From JACVRW01 sp963771715 (GTDB taxonomy: Bacteria; Actinomycetota; Thermoleophilia; Solirubrobacterales; Thermoleophilaceae): a stretch of DNA of 64,000 nucleotides. The notes beneath the pieces were generated by a model. It was not told the DNA's origin. It did no database searches and was given only the letters and a program-made list of their open reading frames with translations. Both the position numbers and the translations under genes were made by a program. Positions 36,199-44,833 of the stretch are shown here, piece by piece; position 1 is the stretch's first letter, and the number at the start of each line of letters is the position of its first letter. The DNA lies in assembly GCA_963771715.1 (NCBI GenBank), contig CAVYUQ010000010.1:248001-312000 (forward strand), written 5' to 3'.

Positions 36199-36448
36199 GC
36201 AGCAGCACCACGACCGCGATCGCGAAGGCCACCTGGCCGACGCCAAGCGCGACCCCGAGGTTGGCCGCGCCGGCCAGCTCGGCGATGCCGGCGGTCACGG
36301 CGAAGACGGCGATGAGGACGGCGATGTCGAGGCCGACGCGCCGCCGTGGGGCGCGCGCCGGGCCCGGAGCGGCCGCGCCGCCGCTCTCGGCAGGCTCGAC
36401 GGCGCTCGTCGCCGGAGTGCTGCTGGCGGGCTTCTTGCGGCGGCTCAC
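36188..36448 (-). CDS. Small two-helix membrane protein
   Basis: An 86-residue protein with a basic, Pro/Ala-rich N-terminus (MSRRKKPASSTPATS) and two membrane helices (IAVLIAVFAVTAGIAELAGA and VGQVAFAIAVVVLLLRE). I do not recognise the family. Its ATG overlaps the meaB stop by four bases (ATGA), so it is the last gene of the mutase-meaB transcript. Whether it has any tie to the B12 mutase is unknown. Confidence 0.6.
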   Translation of the reverse strand: MSRRKKPASSTPATSAVEPAESGGAAAPGPARAPRRRVGLDIAVLIAVFAVTAGIAELAGAANLGVALGVGQVAFAIAVVVLLLRE

Positions 36449-37390
36449 CGCGCGGCCTCCAGCGCGCTCACCAGCTCGGTCACCCCTGCGGCCGGATCCT
36501 GCCGCTCGAGCAGCCGCTCGGCCTCGCGGCGTCCGCCCAGGTCGCGCAGCGCGCGGTCCCCGTGCTCGGCCAGGAACTCGCGCAGGGCGGCTCCGCGGCG
36601 GGCGCGCACGCGGCGCTCGGCCAGGTCCGTTCCGTTCCGGTGCGCATCCAGGGCGTCGGCCAGCTCGCCGATCCCGCTCGGCGGCGGCACCGACGACACG
36701 GCCAGCACCGGCACCTCCGAGGAGCCGACGGCTGCCAGCGCCTGGGTCAGGTCGCGCCGCGACCGCTCCGCGGCATCGCCCAGGTCGGCCTTCGTGATCA
36801 CCAGCAGGTCCGGCACCTCCATGATCCCGGCCTTCAGGAACTGGAGGACGTCACCGGATGCAGGCTGCACGACCACGGCGACGGTGTCGCACACGTCCTC
36901 CACGTCCGTCTCCGACTGGCCCACGCCGACGGTCTCGACAACCACCACGTCGAACGCGGGCGCCAGCGCCTCGGCGGCCTCGCGCGTGGCCGCGGCGAGA
37001 CCGCCGAGCCTGCCGCCGGCCGCGGTCGAGCGGATCAGCACACCGTCGTCGCGCGGGTCGTGGTCGATGCGGGCGCGGTCGCCGAGCAGCGAGCCGCCCG
37101 AGCGCTTGCTCGACGGATCGACCGCGAGGACGGCGACGGTCCTCTGTCGCGTTGCGCCACTCCGAGACGAGCACTGACAGCAATGAGGACTTACCGGCTC
37201 CGGGCGGCCCTGTTATCCCGATCACGTGGGCCGGCGGCTCGCGCTTGAGCGCGGCGGGCGAGACCTCGCCCAGCAGCGCTCTCGTCGCGTCTCTCTCGCC
37301 CCGGTTCTCGATCACGTTCAGGGCGGCGGCGGCCGCCGAGCGGTCGCCGTCACGCAGCCTGCGCCCCAGCTCTGCGGGATCCGTGGCCAT
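36445..37390 (-). CDS. meaB: MeaB/ArgK-type G3E GTPase, frameshifted
   Basis: A GTPase chaperone that loads and protects adenosylcobalamin on acyl-CoA mutases. The P-loop is GITGPPGAGKSSLLSVL at about residue 60. The Mg/base region reads LAVDPSSKRSGGSLLGDR in the shifted frame, ETVGVGQSETDV follows as switch II, and ITKADL is the guanine motif. The frame changes near 37147, between EWRNATED and TVAVLAVDPSS; one indel restores a normal protein of about 315 residues. It starts at ATG 37390, 37 bases after the mutase stop, and is almost certainly its partner. Confidence 0.9.
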
Positions 37391-37427
37391 CGGCGCGGGA
37401 CGCTAGCGGTTGCCGCCGAGCGATCAG

Positions 37428-39417
37428 CTACGCCGGTGCTGCCACGCCGTGGTGGGCGGCCACCAGGTCCACGATGTCGCCCATGATGCGGCTCACCTCG
37501 AAGTCCTTCGGGGTGTAGACGCGCGCCACTCCGGCCTCGAGGAGGGCCGCCTCGTCGGCGGGCGGGATGATGCCGCCGACCACGACGGGGACGTCCGCGC
37601 CGGCCTCGCGGAGCTCGGCCAGGACCGTGGGGATCAGCTCCGCGTGTGAGCCGGACAGGATCGAGAGCCCGACCACGTGGACGCCCTCGTCCGAGGCGGT
37701 GCGGGCGATCCGGGCCGGCGTCAGCCGAATGCCCTCGTAGACCACGTCCATGCCGGCATCGCGGGCGCGCACGGCGATCTGCTCCGCGCCGTTGGAGTGC
37801 CCGTCCAGTCCCGGCTTGCCGACCAAGATCTTGATGCGGCGACCGAGCGAGGCGGACACCTCCTCGACGCGGTCGCGCAGCGCTGTCAATGCATCGTCAG
37901 TGGGCGCGGCGGCGGCGTCGCCGACCCCGGTCGGCGCGCGGTACTCCCCAAAGACAGCCCTGAGGGCAGCGGCCCACTCGCCGGTGGTAGCCCCCGCCGC
38001 GGCCGCAGTGAGCGTTGCGGGCATGATGTTCACGTCAGGATCGGCGGCCGCTGCACTCAGTGCTTCGAGCGCGGCGTCGACTGCGGAGGCGTCGCGGGCG
38101 GACCGCCAAGCGGTGAGCGCGTCGATGGAAGAGGACTCGACGGCGGGGTCGACGGTGAGGATCCCCCCGTCCTCGCCCTCCTGAAGCGGCGACGGCTCCG
38201 CCTCGGTGTACACGTTCTTGCCGACCACCTTCAGGTCGCCGCTCTCGATCCGCTGGACGCGGGCCCGGTGCGACTCCACCATCTGCGTCTTCATGTACGG
38301 CACCGCCGCCACCGCGCCGCCGTGCTCTGCCACAACGGCCATCTCCTCGCGCGCGCCCTCCACCAGCTCGTCCACCAGCCCGTCCATCACCTTCGAGCCC
38401 TCGAAGATGTCGGGGTACTCGAGCAGGTCGGTCTCGTAGGCGAGGATCTGCTGGATCCGCAGCGACCACTGCTGGTCCCACGGCCGCGGCAGCCCCAGCG
38501 CCTCGTTCCAGGCGGGCAGCTGGAGCGCCCGCGCCCGCGCCTCGCGGCCCATCGTCACGGCCAGCGCCTCGAGCACGATCCGGATGATGTTGTTCTCCGG
38601 CTGCGACTCGGTCAGCCCCAGCGAGTTCACCTGGACCCCGTAGCGGAAGCGCAGCAGCTTCTCGTCGTCCACGCCGTAGCGCTCGCGCCCGATCCCCTCC
38701 CAGAGCCGGCCCATCGCGCGCAGCTTCGCGTGCTCCTCCACGAAGCGAATGCCGGCGTTCACGAAGAACGAGATGCGCCCGAACACGCGCGGGAAGGTCT
38801 CGTCGTCAACACGCTCGCGAACGCGGTCCAGCACCGCCTGCGCCGTGGAGAGCGCGTACGCGATCTCCTGCACGGGCGTGGCTCCGGCCTCCTGGAGGTG
38901 GTACGAGCAGATGTTGATCGGGTTCCAGCGCGGCACCTCGTCGACCGTGAACGCGATCATGTCCGCGATCAGCCGCATCGAGGGCTCGGGCGGGAACGCG
39001 TAGGTCCCGCGCGAGAGGAACTCCTTGATGATGTCGTTCTGGGTAGTGCCCTGGAGCGAGTGGCGCTCGACCCCGTTCTCCTCCGCGACGGTCATGTACA
39101 GCGCCAGCAGCCAGGCCGCCGTGGCGTTGATCGTCATCGACGTGTTCATCTCGTCGAGCGGGATTCCGTCCAGCAGCGTGTGCATGTCGCCCTTGTGAGC
39201 GATCGACACGCCGACCTTGCCCGACCTCGCCTCGCGAGAGCTCGTGATCCGGGTCGTAGCCGGTCTGGGTGGGCAGGTCGAACGCCACCGACAGGCCGGT
39301 CTGGCCCTTGGCCAGATTCCGCCGGTACAGCTCGTTTGACTCCTTCGCAGTGCTGTGGCCCGCGTAGGTGCGCATCACCCAGGGGCTGTCGCGCTCGGGC
39401 AGCCGATGCTCGGTCAC
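37428..39417 (-). CDS. ecm: MeaA/Ecm-type B12-dependent acyl-CoA mutase, frameshifted
   Basis: A mutase of about 663 residues with a substrate barrel followed by a fused B12-binding domain. The N-terminus (VMRTYAGHSTAKESNELYRR, GLSVAFDLPTQTGYDPDHEL) and the blocks MNTSMTINATAAWLLAL, GTTQNDIIKEFLSRGTY and NPINICSYHLQEAGATP follow the MeaA/ethylmalonyl-CoA mutase type, not classical methylmalonyl-CoA mutase (FDLATHRGYDSDH, SVSMTMNGAVLP). The B12 site is GLDGHSNGAEQIAV. Isobutyryl-CoA mutase large subunits are similar but usually lack the fused B12 domain. One extra G in GTCGGGCAAG near 39223 breaks the frame; without it the text reads GEVGKVGVSIAHKGDMH. It starts at GTG 39417. ccr, 1.4 kb away, supports the ethylmalonyl-CoA role. 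Confidence 0.85.
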
Positions 39418-39429
39418 CCCACTGATTGT

Positions 39430-40275
39430 ATGGTCCGGACCCCTGTGAGCCGCCCAATTGACGTGCTGCATCTCGGGCGCGACCGGGTGATCTGCGCCTA
39501 CGAGGTGGACGGTGTGATCGTCGATCCCGGGCCGTCGTCCTCGGTGGAAACCCTGATCGACCGCCTCGGCCCGACCGAGCCGCGGGCCCTGCTCCTGACG
39601 CACATCCACCTCGATCACGCCGGCGCCACGGGCGTGCTCTGCCGCCGCTATCCGAAGCTCAAGGTGTACGTGCACGAGCTGGGCGCGCCGCATCTCGTGG
39701 ACCCGTCGAAGCTGCTGAAGAGCGCCGGCCGCCTCTACGGTGACGACATGTGGGAGCTCTGGGGCGAGGTGGCGCCCGTTCCCGAGGAGCGGATCACCGC
39801 CCTGAAGGGAGGCGAGACGGTCGAGGGATTTCGCGTGGCCTACACGCCCGGGCACGCGTCGCACCACGTCTCCTACCTGCACGAGGAGTCCGGCGACGCC
39901 TACGTCGGCGACGTGGCCGGCGTGCGCATCCCGCCCTACGACCACACGATCGCGCCCACGCCGCCGCCGGACATCGACGTGGAGGCGTGGCTCGACTCGC
40001 TCCACACGCTGGCGTGCTGGAACCCGCAGACGCTCGGTCTCACTCACTTCGGGCAGGTCACGCAGGTGACCGATCACCTGCACCGCATCCGCTCCGCGCT
40101 CGTGGAGTCCGCCGACAGCGCCCGCCTCGCAGGGGAGGAGCGCTTCATCGCGAGGCTGGAGGAGGAGATCGGCGACGCGACAGACCTCGCCACGGTCGAG
40201 TGCTTCGAGCAGGCCGCCCCGCCCAACCAGCTCTACATGGGGCTCGAGCGCTACTGGCGCAAGAAGGCCGAATGA
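39430..40275 (+). CDS. MBL-fold metallo-hydrolase
   Basis: A 281-residue beta-lactamase-fold hydrolase. The metal motif is LLLTHIHLDHAGATG (HxHxDH), with a further His in AYTPGHASHHVSYL, the Asp in DAYVGDVAGV, and a late His in LGLTHFGQV. Glyoxalase II-like thioester hydrolysis is possible but unproven. It starts at ATG 39430 (MVRTPVSR), 12 bases from the divergent mutase start, and its 3' end overlaps clpS by four bases. The tight head-to-head placement suggests shared control with the mutase. Confidence 0.9.
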   Translation: MVRTPVSRPIDVLHLGRDRVICAYEVDGVIVDPGPSSSVETLIDRLGPTEPRALLLTHIHLDHAGATGVLCRRYPKLKVYVHELGAPHLVDPSKLLKSAGRLYGDDMWELWGEVAPVPEERITALKGGETVEGFRVAYTPGHASHHVSYLHEESGDAYVGDVAGVRIPPYDHTIAPTPPPDIDVEAWLDSLHTLACWNPQTLGLTHFGQVTQVTDHLHRIRSALVESADSARLAGEERFIARLEEEIGDATDLATVECFEQAAPPNQLYMGLERYWRKKAE

Positions 40276-40559
40276 GCCAGACCGTCGAGCTACCGCGCGT
40301 GGGCGGCCCGGGCAGCGGCCTGGACGACAACTGGCGCGTGATCGTCCTCAACGACAACCACAACACCTTCGAGGGCGTGGCCTTCGCGCTCTCCTCGACG
40401 CTGCCGGGGGTGAGCTACGACGCCGGCATGTCGATGGCGAACGAGATCCACACCAAGGGCCAGGCGATCGTATGGACGGGCGCCCGCGAGCTCGCCGAGC
40501 ACTACTGGGAGCTGCTGAAGGAAGCGAAGCTGACTATGGCTCCACTGGAGCAGGGCTGA
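40272..40559 (+). CDS. clpS: ATP-dependent Clp protease adaptor ClpS
   Basis: A 95-residue adaptor that hands N-degron proteins to ClpAP/ClpCP. The core WRVIVLNDNHNTFEGVAFAL corresponds to the ClpS binding pocket region (VxLxNDxxTxxxxV), and NEIHTKGQAIVWTGARELA to its conserved helix with the His. The ATG overlaps the upstream hydrolase stop (ATGA). Its 3' end overlaps the convergent small gene by 26 bases. The ND-N-N-T pocket differs slightly from the usual NDDxTT, so it may be a divergent ClpS. Confidence 0.82.
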   Translation: MSQTVELPRVGGPGSGLDDNWRVIVLNDNHNTFEGVAFALSSTLPGVSYDAGMSMANEIHTKGQAIVWTGARELAEHYWELLKEAKLTMAPLEQG

Positions 40560-40854
40560 CGGTCTCGCCCGCGCCCACGATCTCCCAGAACGTCGGCAGG
40601 AGCGGCACCTGGTAGGTGCCCGCGAGCTCGATCCGGTACTCGGCCATGCGCTCGGAGTACCAGTAGCGCTCGAAGTGGGCCTTGGACGGGAAGTTCGCCG
40701 TCTGCACGAAGTCGAGGCGGCCCTCGTGGGCGCGCGTGAACGACCACTCGGTGGCGCCGAAGTCCACCACGAGCTCGGCGGCCGGCCGCCAGCCCTCGGC
40801 GAATTTGTCGCCTCGGAACGGGTTGGCCACCAAGCGAATCTGCACCTGAATCAT
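40534..40854 (-). CDS. Hypothetical 106-aa protein coupled to ccr
   Basis: A small soluble protein of mixed strands and helices (MIQVQIRLVANPFRGDKF, then LVVDFGATEWSFTRAHEG and RYWYSERMAEYRIELAG). I do not recognise it. Its ATG overlaps the ccr stop by four bases (ATGA), so it is made from the same transcript and probably in step with crotonyl-CoA carboxylase/reductase. The ferredoxin-like alternation suggests a dimeric alpha/beta-barrel (ABM/NIPSNAP-like) fold. A role in the ethylmalonyl-CoA pathway is possible but only by context. Confidence 0.6.
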   Translation of the reverse strand: MIQVQIRLVANPFRGDKFAEGWRPAAELVVDFGATEWSFTRAHEGRLDFVQTANFPSKAHFERYWYSERMAEYRIELAGTYQVPLLPTFWEIVGAGETVSPAPVEP

Positions 40855-42107
40855 GCGCCCACCTCCGCGCGTATCGCGCCCGGTCCTTCCGCGGTCTTGC
40901 CCTGGCCCTCCTCCTCGGCGCCCACGAGGATCGAGATCTTGCCGAGGTGCTTGTTCTCCTTCATCAGCTGGTGCGCCTCCGGCACGCCCTCGAAGCCGAG
41001 CGTGCGCCACAGCACCGGCCGGATCTCCCCCGACTCGATCAGCTCGTTCGCCTTGTTGCACTCGTACGCGTTGGCGAAGTGCGAGCCGATGATCTGCTTC
41101 TGGCGCATCCAGAGGTAGCGCACGTCGAAGTCGAGGTTGTACCCCGTGGTGCCCGCGCAGATCACGACCTTGCCGAACGGCTTGACGGTGAAGACGGACG
41201 TGGGGAACGTGGCCTTGCCGACGTGCTCGAAGACGATGTCGGGGGCGTCGCCGAGGATCTGCTTCACGCGCTTCGAGAACTCGCGCGAGACCTTCTCGCG
41301 GGCCTTCTCCTCGTCGGCCGTCTCGCCGCCCTTCCGCATCATGCCGGTGAACTCGTTGCGATCGATGTAGTCGACCGCGCCGAGCTGCTTCACGAGCTCG
41401 CCCTTCTCCGGGCTCGACACGACGCCGACCGCCTGGGCGCCCGCGAGCGCGCAGATCTGCGTGGCGAACACGCCGAGGCCGCCGGCCGCACCCCAGATCA
41501 GAACCCGGTCGCCGGCCTGGAGCCCGCAGCGGGTGAGCAGCATTCGGTAGGCCGTGAAGTAGACGAGCCCGTACGAGGAGGCCTCGTCCCAGGTGAGGCC
41601 CTGCGGCTTCGGCAGCAGCTGCTGCGCCTGGACCTTCGTGAACTGTGCGAACGAGCCCCAGGTGGTCTCGTAGCCCCAGATCATCTGGCTTGGGGCGGCG
41701 AGCGGGTCGAGCCCGTGCACCTCGGGGTCCTCGTAGGAGGCGATGTTGCAGTGGATGACGACCTCGTCGCCGGGCTTCCAGCGCGTCACGCCCTCGCCGA
41801 CCTTCCAGACCACGCCCGACGCGTCGGAGCCGCCGATGTGGTGGCCGAACTCCGGGTGGTCGCCGTAGCGCCAGACCCCGACCGGCTTGCCGAGCGCCGC
41901 CCAGACGTTGTTGTAGTTCACGCCCGCCGCCATCACGCGCACGATCACCTCGAACGCGCCCGGCTCCGGCACCTCGATCTCCTCGAGCTGGAACGCGTCC
42001 TTCGGCTCGCCCTGGCGCTCCTCGCGGATCACCCAGGCCGCCATCGTCTCCGGCAGCTCGCCCGGCTCGACGTCCAGCTCGGACACCTTTGTCACGTCCA
42101 CGGCCAT
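40851..42107 (-). CDS. ccr: Crotonyl-CoA carboxylase/reductase
   Basis: A 418-residue enzyme of the MDR superfamily that reductively carboxylates crotonyl-CoA with NADPH and CO2 to ethylmalonyl-CoA, the key step of the ethylmalonyl-CoA pathway. The N-terminus LPETMAAWVIREERQGEP and blocks VMAAGVNYNNVWAALG, GGSDASGVVWKVGEG, EVVIHCNIASYED, IWGYETTWGSFAQF, IWGAAGGLGVFATQI, VFEHVGKATFPTSVF and VICAGTTGYNLDFDVRYLWM are those of Ccr. The CO2-pocket residues known from this family appear kept: Asn in GVNYN, aromatic-Glu in WGYET, and His in GSHFAN. It starts at ATG 42107 and is coupled to a 106-residue gene. Confidence 0.95.
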   Translation of the reverse strand: MAVDVTKVSELDVEPGELPETMAAWVIREERQGEPKDAFQLEEIEVPEPGAFEVIVRVMAAGVNYNNVWAALGKPVGVWRYGDHPEFGHHIGGSDASGVVWKVGEGVTRWKPGDEVVIHCNIASYEDPEVHGLDPLAAPSQMIWGYETTWGSFAQFTKVQAQQLLPKPQGLTWDEASSYGLVYFTAYRMLLTRCGLQAGDRVLIWGAAGGLGVFATQICALAGAQAVGVVSSPEKGELVKQLGAVDYIDRNEFTGMMRKGGETADEEKAREKVSREFSKRVKQILGDAPDIVFEHVGKATFPTSVFTVKPFGKVVICAGTTGYNLDFDVRYLWMRQKQIIGSHFANAYECNKANELIESGEIRPVLWRTLGFEGVPEAHQLMKENKHLGKISILVGAEEEGQGKTAEGPGAIRAEVGA

Positions 42108-42301
42108 GCGGGCCGGGAGATTACCGAGCGACCGGAACAGCCTCCGCCGCCGCGGCCTCGGGCACGCTCGCGGCGTCGTGGTGTTGCGCCGGCCGGTTGC
42201 CGACCATGCGGAAGCGAAATCTGCGGCGCGCGGAACCTAATCCGTGATCGGCGGCGTATAGGTCCTGTGATCGACCAGCGCGACGGACGTACTGTCAACA
42301 G

Positions 42302-42745
42302 GTGAGCACCGCGGCCGCCCCCATCGAAGCCGGCTTCGACGTGGACGCGTTCCTCGAGCAGCCGCTGATGGCCCATGTGGCCGCGGCGGGCCCGAGCGTG
42401 CGCGCGGTGTGGTTCCTGTGGGAGGACGGAGCCTTCTGGTGGCTCACCGGCGGCTGGGCTCGTCTGCCGTCGATCCTGAAGGCGGATCCCCGCGTCGCCC
42501 TCGTGGTGGATACGTGCGAGCTCGAGAGCGGCACGGTGCGCCAGGTCACGGCCGAGGGCGATGCCGAGATCTACCAGCTCGATGCGGGCCGGGCGCGCCG
42601 GATGCTCCAGCGCTACCTCGGGCCCGACCAGGCGCGCTGGCCCGATGGCTTCAAGCGCAGCATCTTCGACGATCCGGCCACGCGCCTGATCCGCCTCGAG
42701 CCCAGCTCCCTGCGGGCGCGCGACCACTCGTACGCCGTGCCTTAG
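42302..42745 (+). CDS. Pyridoxamine-phosphate-oxidase-fold (flavin/F420) protein
   Basis: A 147-residue split-barrel protein. The pattern FLEQPLMAHVAAAGPSVRAV, then WFLWEDGAFWWLTGG and RVALVVDTCELESGTVRQVT, is that of PNPOx-like or F420-binding (DDN/Rv1155-type) proteins, which reduce small compounds or bind flavin. The starting GTG is at 42302. A 194-base spacer separates it from the divergent ccr; I see no clear element in that spacer. Its stop lies nine bases before the GST-like gene. Given the F420 genes nearby, F420 binding is plausible. Confidence 0.8.
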   Translation: MSTAAAPIEAGFDVDAFLEQPLMAHVAAAGPSVRAVWFLWEDGAFWWLTGGWARLPSILKADPRVALVVDTCELESGTVRQVTAEGDAEIYQLDAGRARRMLQRYLGPDQARWPDGFKRSIFDDPATRLIRLEPSSLRARDHSYAVP

Positions 42746-42754
42746 CATCGGCGC

Positions 42755-43471
42755 GTGCGCGCGACCCTGTTCGGCATCCCGGCCTCGCACCCATCGCTCG
42801 CGGCGCAGCTGATGCTCGAGCACAAGGGGATCGAGTACCGCCGCATCGATCTGATCCCGGCGACGCAGCGGGCGATCCTGCCGGCGCTCGGGTTCGCCCG
42901 GAAGACCGTGCCCGCCATCAGGCTCGACGGCGCGAGGATTCAGGGCACGAAGGAGATTGCGCTGGCGCTCGACGCGCTGATCCCCTCACCGGCGCTGTTC
43001 CCGGCCGATCGCGAACGGCGGCGGGAGGTGCTGGAGGCGGAGGCGTGGGGCGAGGAGGTGCTTCAGCCGGTGCCGCGGCGTCTGGTCTGGAACGCGCTGA
43101 GGCGCGACAGCTCCACGCTCGAGACCTACCTGGAGGGCGCCAGGATCGGCATCCCGACGCCGATCGCGGCGCGCACCGCCGCTCCGTTCACCATGGCGTC
43201 GCGCCGCTTCAACCGCGCCACCGACGAGGCCGCCGAGCGCGACCTCGCCGCCCTGCCGGGCATGATCGACCGCGTGGACGAGCTGATCGAGCGCGGCGTG
43301 ATCGGCGGCGCCGAGCGCAACGCGGCCGACTACCAGATCGCCACCAGCGTGAGCCTGCTGCTCACGATGGACGACGTGCGCCCGCTGATCGAGGGCCGCC
43401 CTGCCGAGCGGCTCGCACGGGGTGTCGTGAAGAACCAGCCGGGCCACATGCCGCGCGTGTTCGCGGCGTAG
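42755..43471 (+). CDS. Glutathione S-transferase-like protein
   Basis: A 238-residue protein with a thioredoxin-like N-terminal domain and a helical C-terminal domain. The start TLFGIPASHPSLAAQLMLEH and KTVPAIRLDGARIQGTKEIA (cis-Pro VPAI and the substrate-site segment) match the GST fold. Actinobacteria rarely use glutathione, so the natural thiol or function is unclear. It starts at GTG 42755 and is likely cotranscribed with the PNPOx-like gene. Confidence 0.78.
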   Translation: MRATLFGIPASHPSLAAQLMLEHKGIEYRRIDLIPATQRAILPALGFARKTVPAIRLDGARIQGTKEIALALDALIPSPALFPADRERRREVLEAEAWGEEVLQPVPRRLVWNALRRDSSTLETYLEGARIGIPTPIAARTAAPFTMASRRFNRATDEAAERDLAALPGMIDRVDELIERGVIGGAERNAADYQIATSVSLLLTMDDVRPLIEGRPAERLARGVVKNQPGHMPRVFAA

Positions 43472-43504
43472 CGTCCGACCCTCGGCGTACGCTCGTCAGT
43501 CCAC

Positions 43505-44833
43505 ATGGAAGCAGCCACTCCACTCAGGCAGGCGCACGTCCGCATAGTGGGCGACGTGCTCGCGATCGACGGCCTCGTCGTCGAGGACGAGTGCGCCGTT
43601 CGCCTCGTCCGCGAGCGCGAGCAGAACGGCGACGACGCGGGCAAGACGGTCCGCGACGCGGTCGAGATCGGCGCGCGCGTGCTGGACCGCGAGCAGGCGG
43701 GCGCGAACGCGGAATTCGTGAAGGTCGAGTTCGAGAAGGCCTCGCGGCAGGTGCAGCAGGAGTTCACGGAGCAGGCGCGCACGATCGCGCAGTTCTTCGA
43801 GACCCAGTTCGCGGAGGTCTTCGGCGAGCAGGACGGCCAGCTCGCCAAGGAGCTCGAGCGCCGCTTCGGGGACGGCAGCGCGGCGTCCGTACAGAACCGG
43901 GTGCGCGAGGCGGTCAACGAGACGCTCGCCAAGTCGCGCGAGGACCTGGTGCGCCAGTTCTCCGCGTCCGACGAGCGCAACCCGCTGGCCGACTTCAAGG
44001 CCTCGGCCGTCCAGCAGATCCATCAGGCCGCCGCCCGCTCAGACGCCACGCAGCGCGCGCTGCTGGAGAAGATGGCCGAGCTCGAGAAGCAGATGCAGGC
44101 GCTGCGGCTCGAGAAGGAGAAGCTCGAGGAGGTCGAGGCCGAGCGCGAGCGCGGCACCGCCAAGGGGCGCAGCTTCGAGGAGGCGGTGGCCGCCGCCGTG
44201 GACGAGATCGCGCTGGCACAGGGCGACGTGGCCGAGGCAGTCGGCGACCTCAAGGAGGCCACCGGCAAGGTCGGCGACGTGGTGGTCGCGATCGACGCAT
44301 GCAACGGACCGGCGCGCGGGCGCATCGTGATCGAGGCGAAGGACAGCCGGCTGTCGAGCCCGAAGGCGCTCAGGGAGCTCGACGAGGCGATGGCCGAGCG
44401 CAGCGCCGACTTCGCGGTGCTCGTGGTGCCCACCGAGGACGAGGTCCCCGCCAAGATGGAGCCGCTGCGCGAGTACAACGGCGACAAGCTCGTCGTGGCG
44501 CTCGACCCGGACGCCGGCCCGCTGGCGCTCGAGGTCGGCTACCGGCTCGCGCGTGCGCGCGTGCTGATGAAGCGCGCCGACGCCGACGGCATCGACGCCG
44601 GCGCCGTGCGCCACGCCGCGGATCGCGCGCTGGCCGCCCTGGCCGAGGAGCGCAAGGTCAAGCAGCAGCTCACCGGAGCGAAGACGAGCATCGACAAGGC
44701 CTACGAGCACGTCGACGCGATGACGGCGCGCGTGCGGGGCCTGCTACAGGAGATCGACGCGCTGGTGCGGCCGGCGGACGAGGATGGCGCTCCGGCGGAC
44801 GCAGCGCCGCCGGACGACCAGCTGGCCCTCTAG
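43505..44833 (+). CDS. Coiled-coil protein with PD-(D/E)xK nuclease-like domain
   Basis: A 442-residue soluble protein without a name I recognise. Residues 60-220 are Glu/Gln/Arg-rich and coiled-coil (KASRQVQQEFTEQARTIAQF; LEKQMQALRLEKEKLEEVEA). Residues 225-330 then read GRSFEEAVAAAVDEIA, GDVVVAIDACNGPARG and RIVIEAKDSRLSSPKALREL, matching the Glu...Asp...ExK layout of restriction-endonuclease-like folds. ADFAVLVVPTEDEVP follows. The C-terminus is helical again. It may act on DNA during repair or stress (inference). Its stop forms CTAG with the convergent lipoprotein gene. Confidence 0.68.
   Translation: MEAATPLRQAHVRIVGDVLAIDGLVVEDECAVRLVREREQNGDDAGKTVRDAVEIGARVLDREQAGANAEFVKVEFEKASRQVQQEFTEQARTIAQFFETQFAEVFGEQDGQLAKELERRFGDGSAASVQNRVREAVNETLAKSREDLVRQFSASDERNPLADFKASAVQQIHQAAARSDATQRALLEKMAELEKQMQALRLEKEKLEEVEAERERGTAKGRSFEEAVAAAVDEIALAQGDVAEAVGDLKEATGKVGDVVVAIDACNGPARGRIVIEAKDSRLSSPKALRELDEAMAERSADFAVLVVPTEDEVPAKMEPLREYNGDKLVVALDPDAGPLALEVGYRLARARVLMKRADADGIDAGAVRHAADRALAALAEERKVKQQLTGAKTSIDKAYEHVDAMTARVRGLLQEIDALVRPADEDGAPADAAPPDDQLAL

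Noticed and set aside
37428..39417. Classical methylmalonyl-CoA mutase
   Set aside because: Blocks such as FDLPTQTGYDPDH and MNTSMTINATA fit the MeaA/Ecm and Icm types, not MutB, although the fold is shared.
22889..42107. Complete 3-hydroxypropionate bicycle
   Set aside because: The lyase is of the Chloroflexus type, but malonyl-CoA reductase and propionyl-CoA synthase are not seen, whereas ccr and an Ecm-type mutase are.
42108..42301. Promoter or operator between ccr and the PNPOx-like gene
   Set aside because: I saw no convincing inverted repeat or promoter boxes in these 194 bases.
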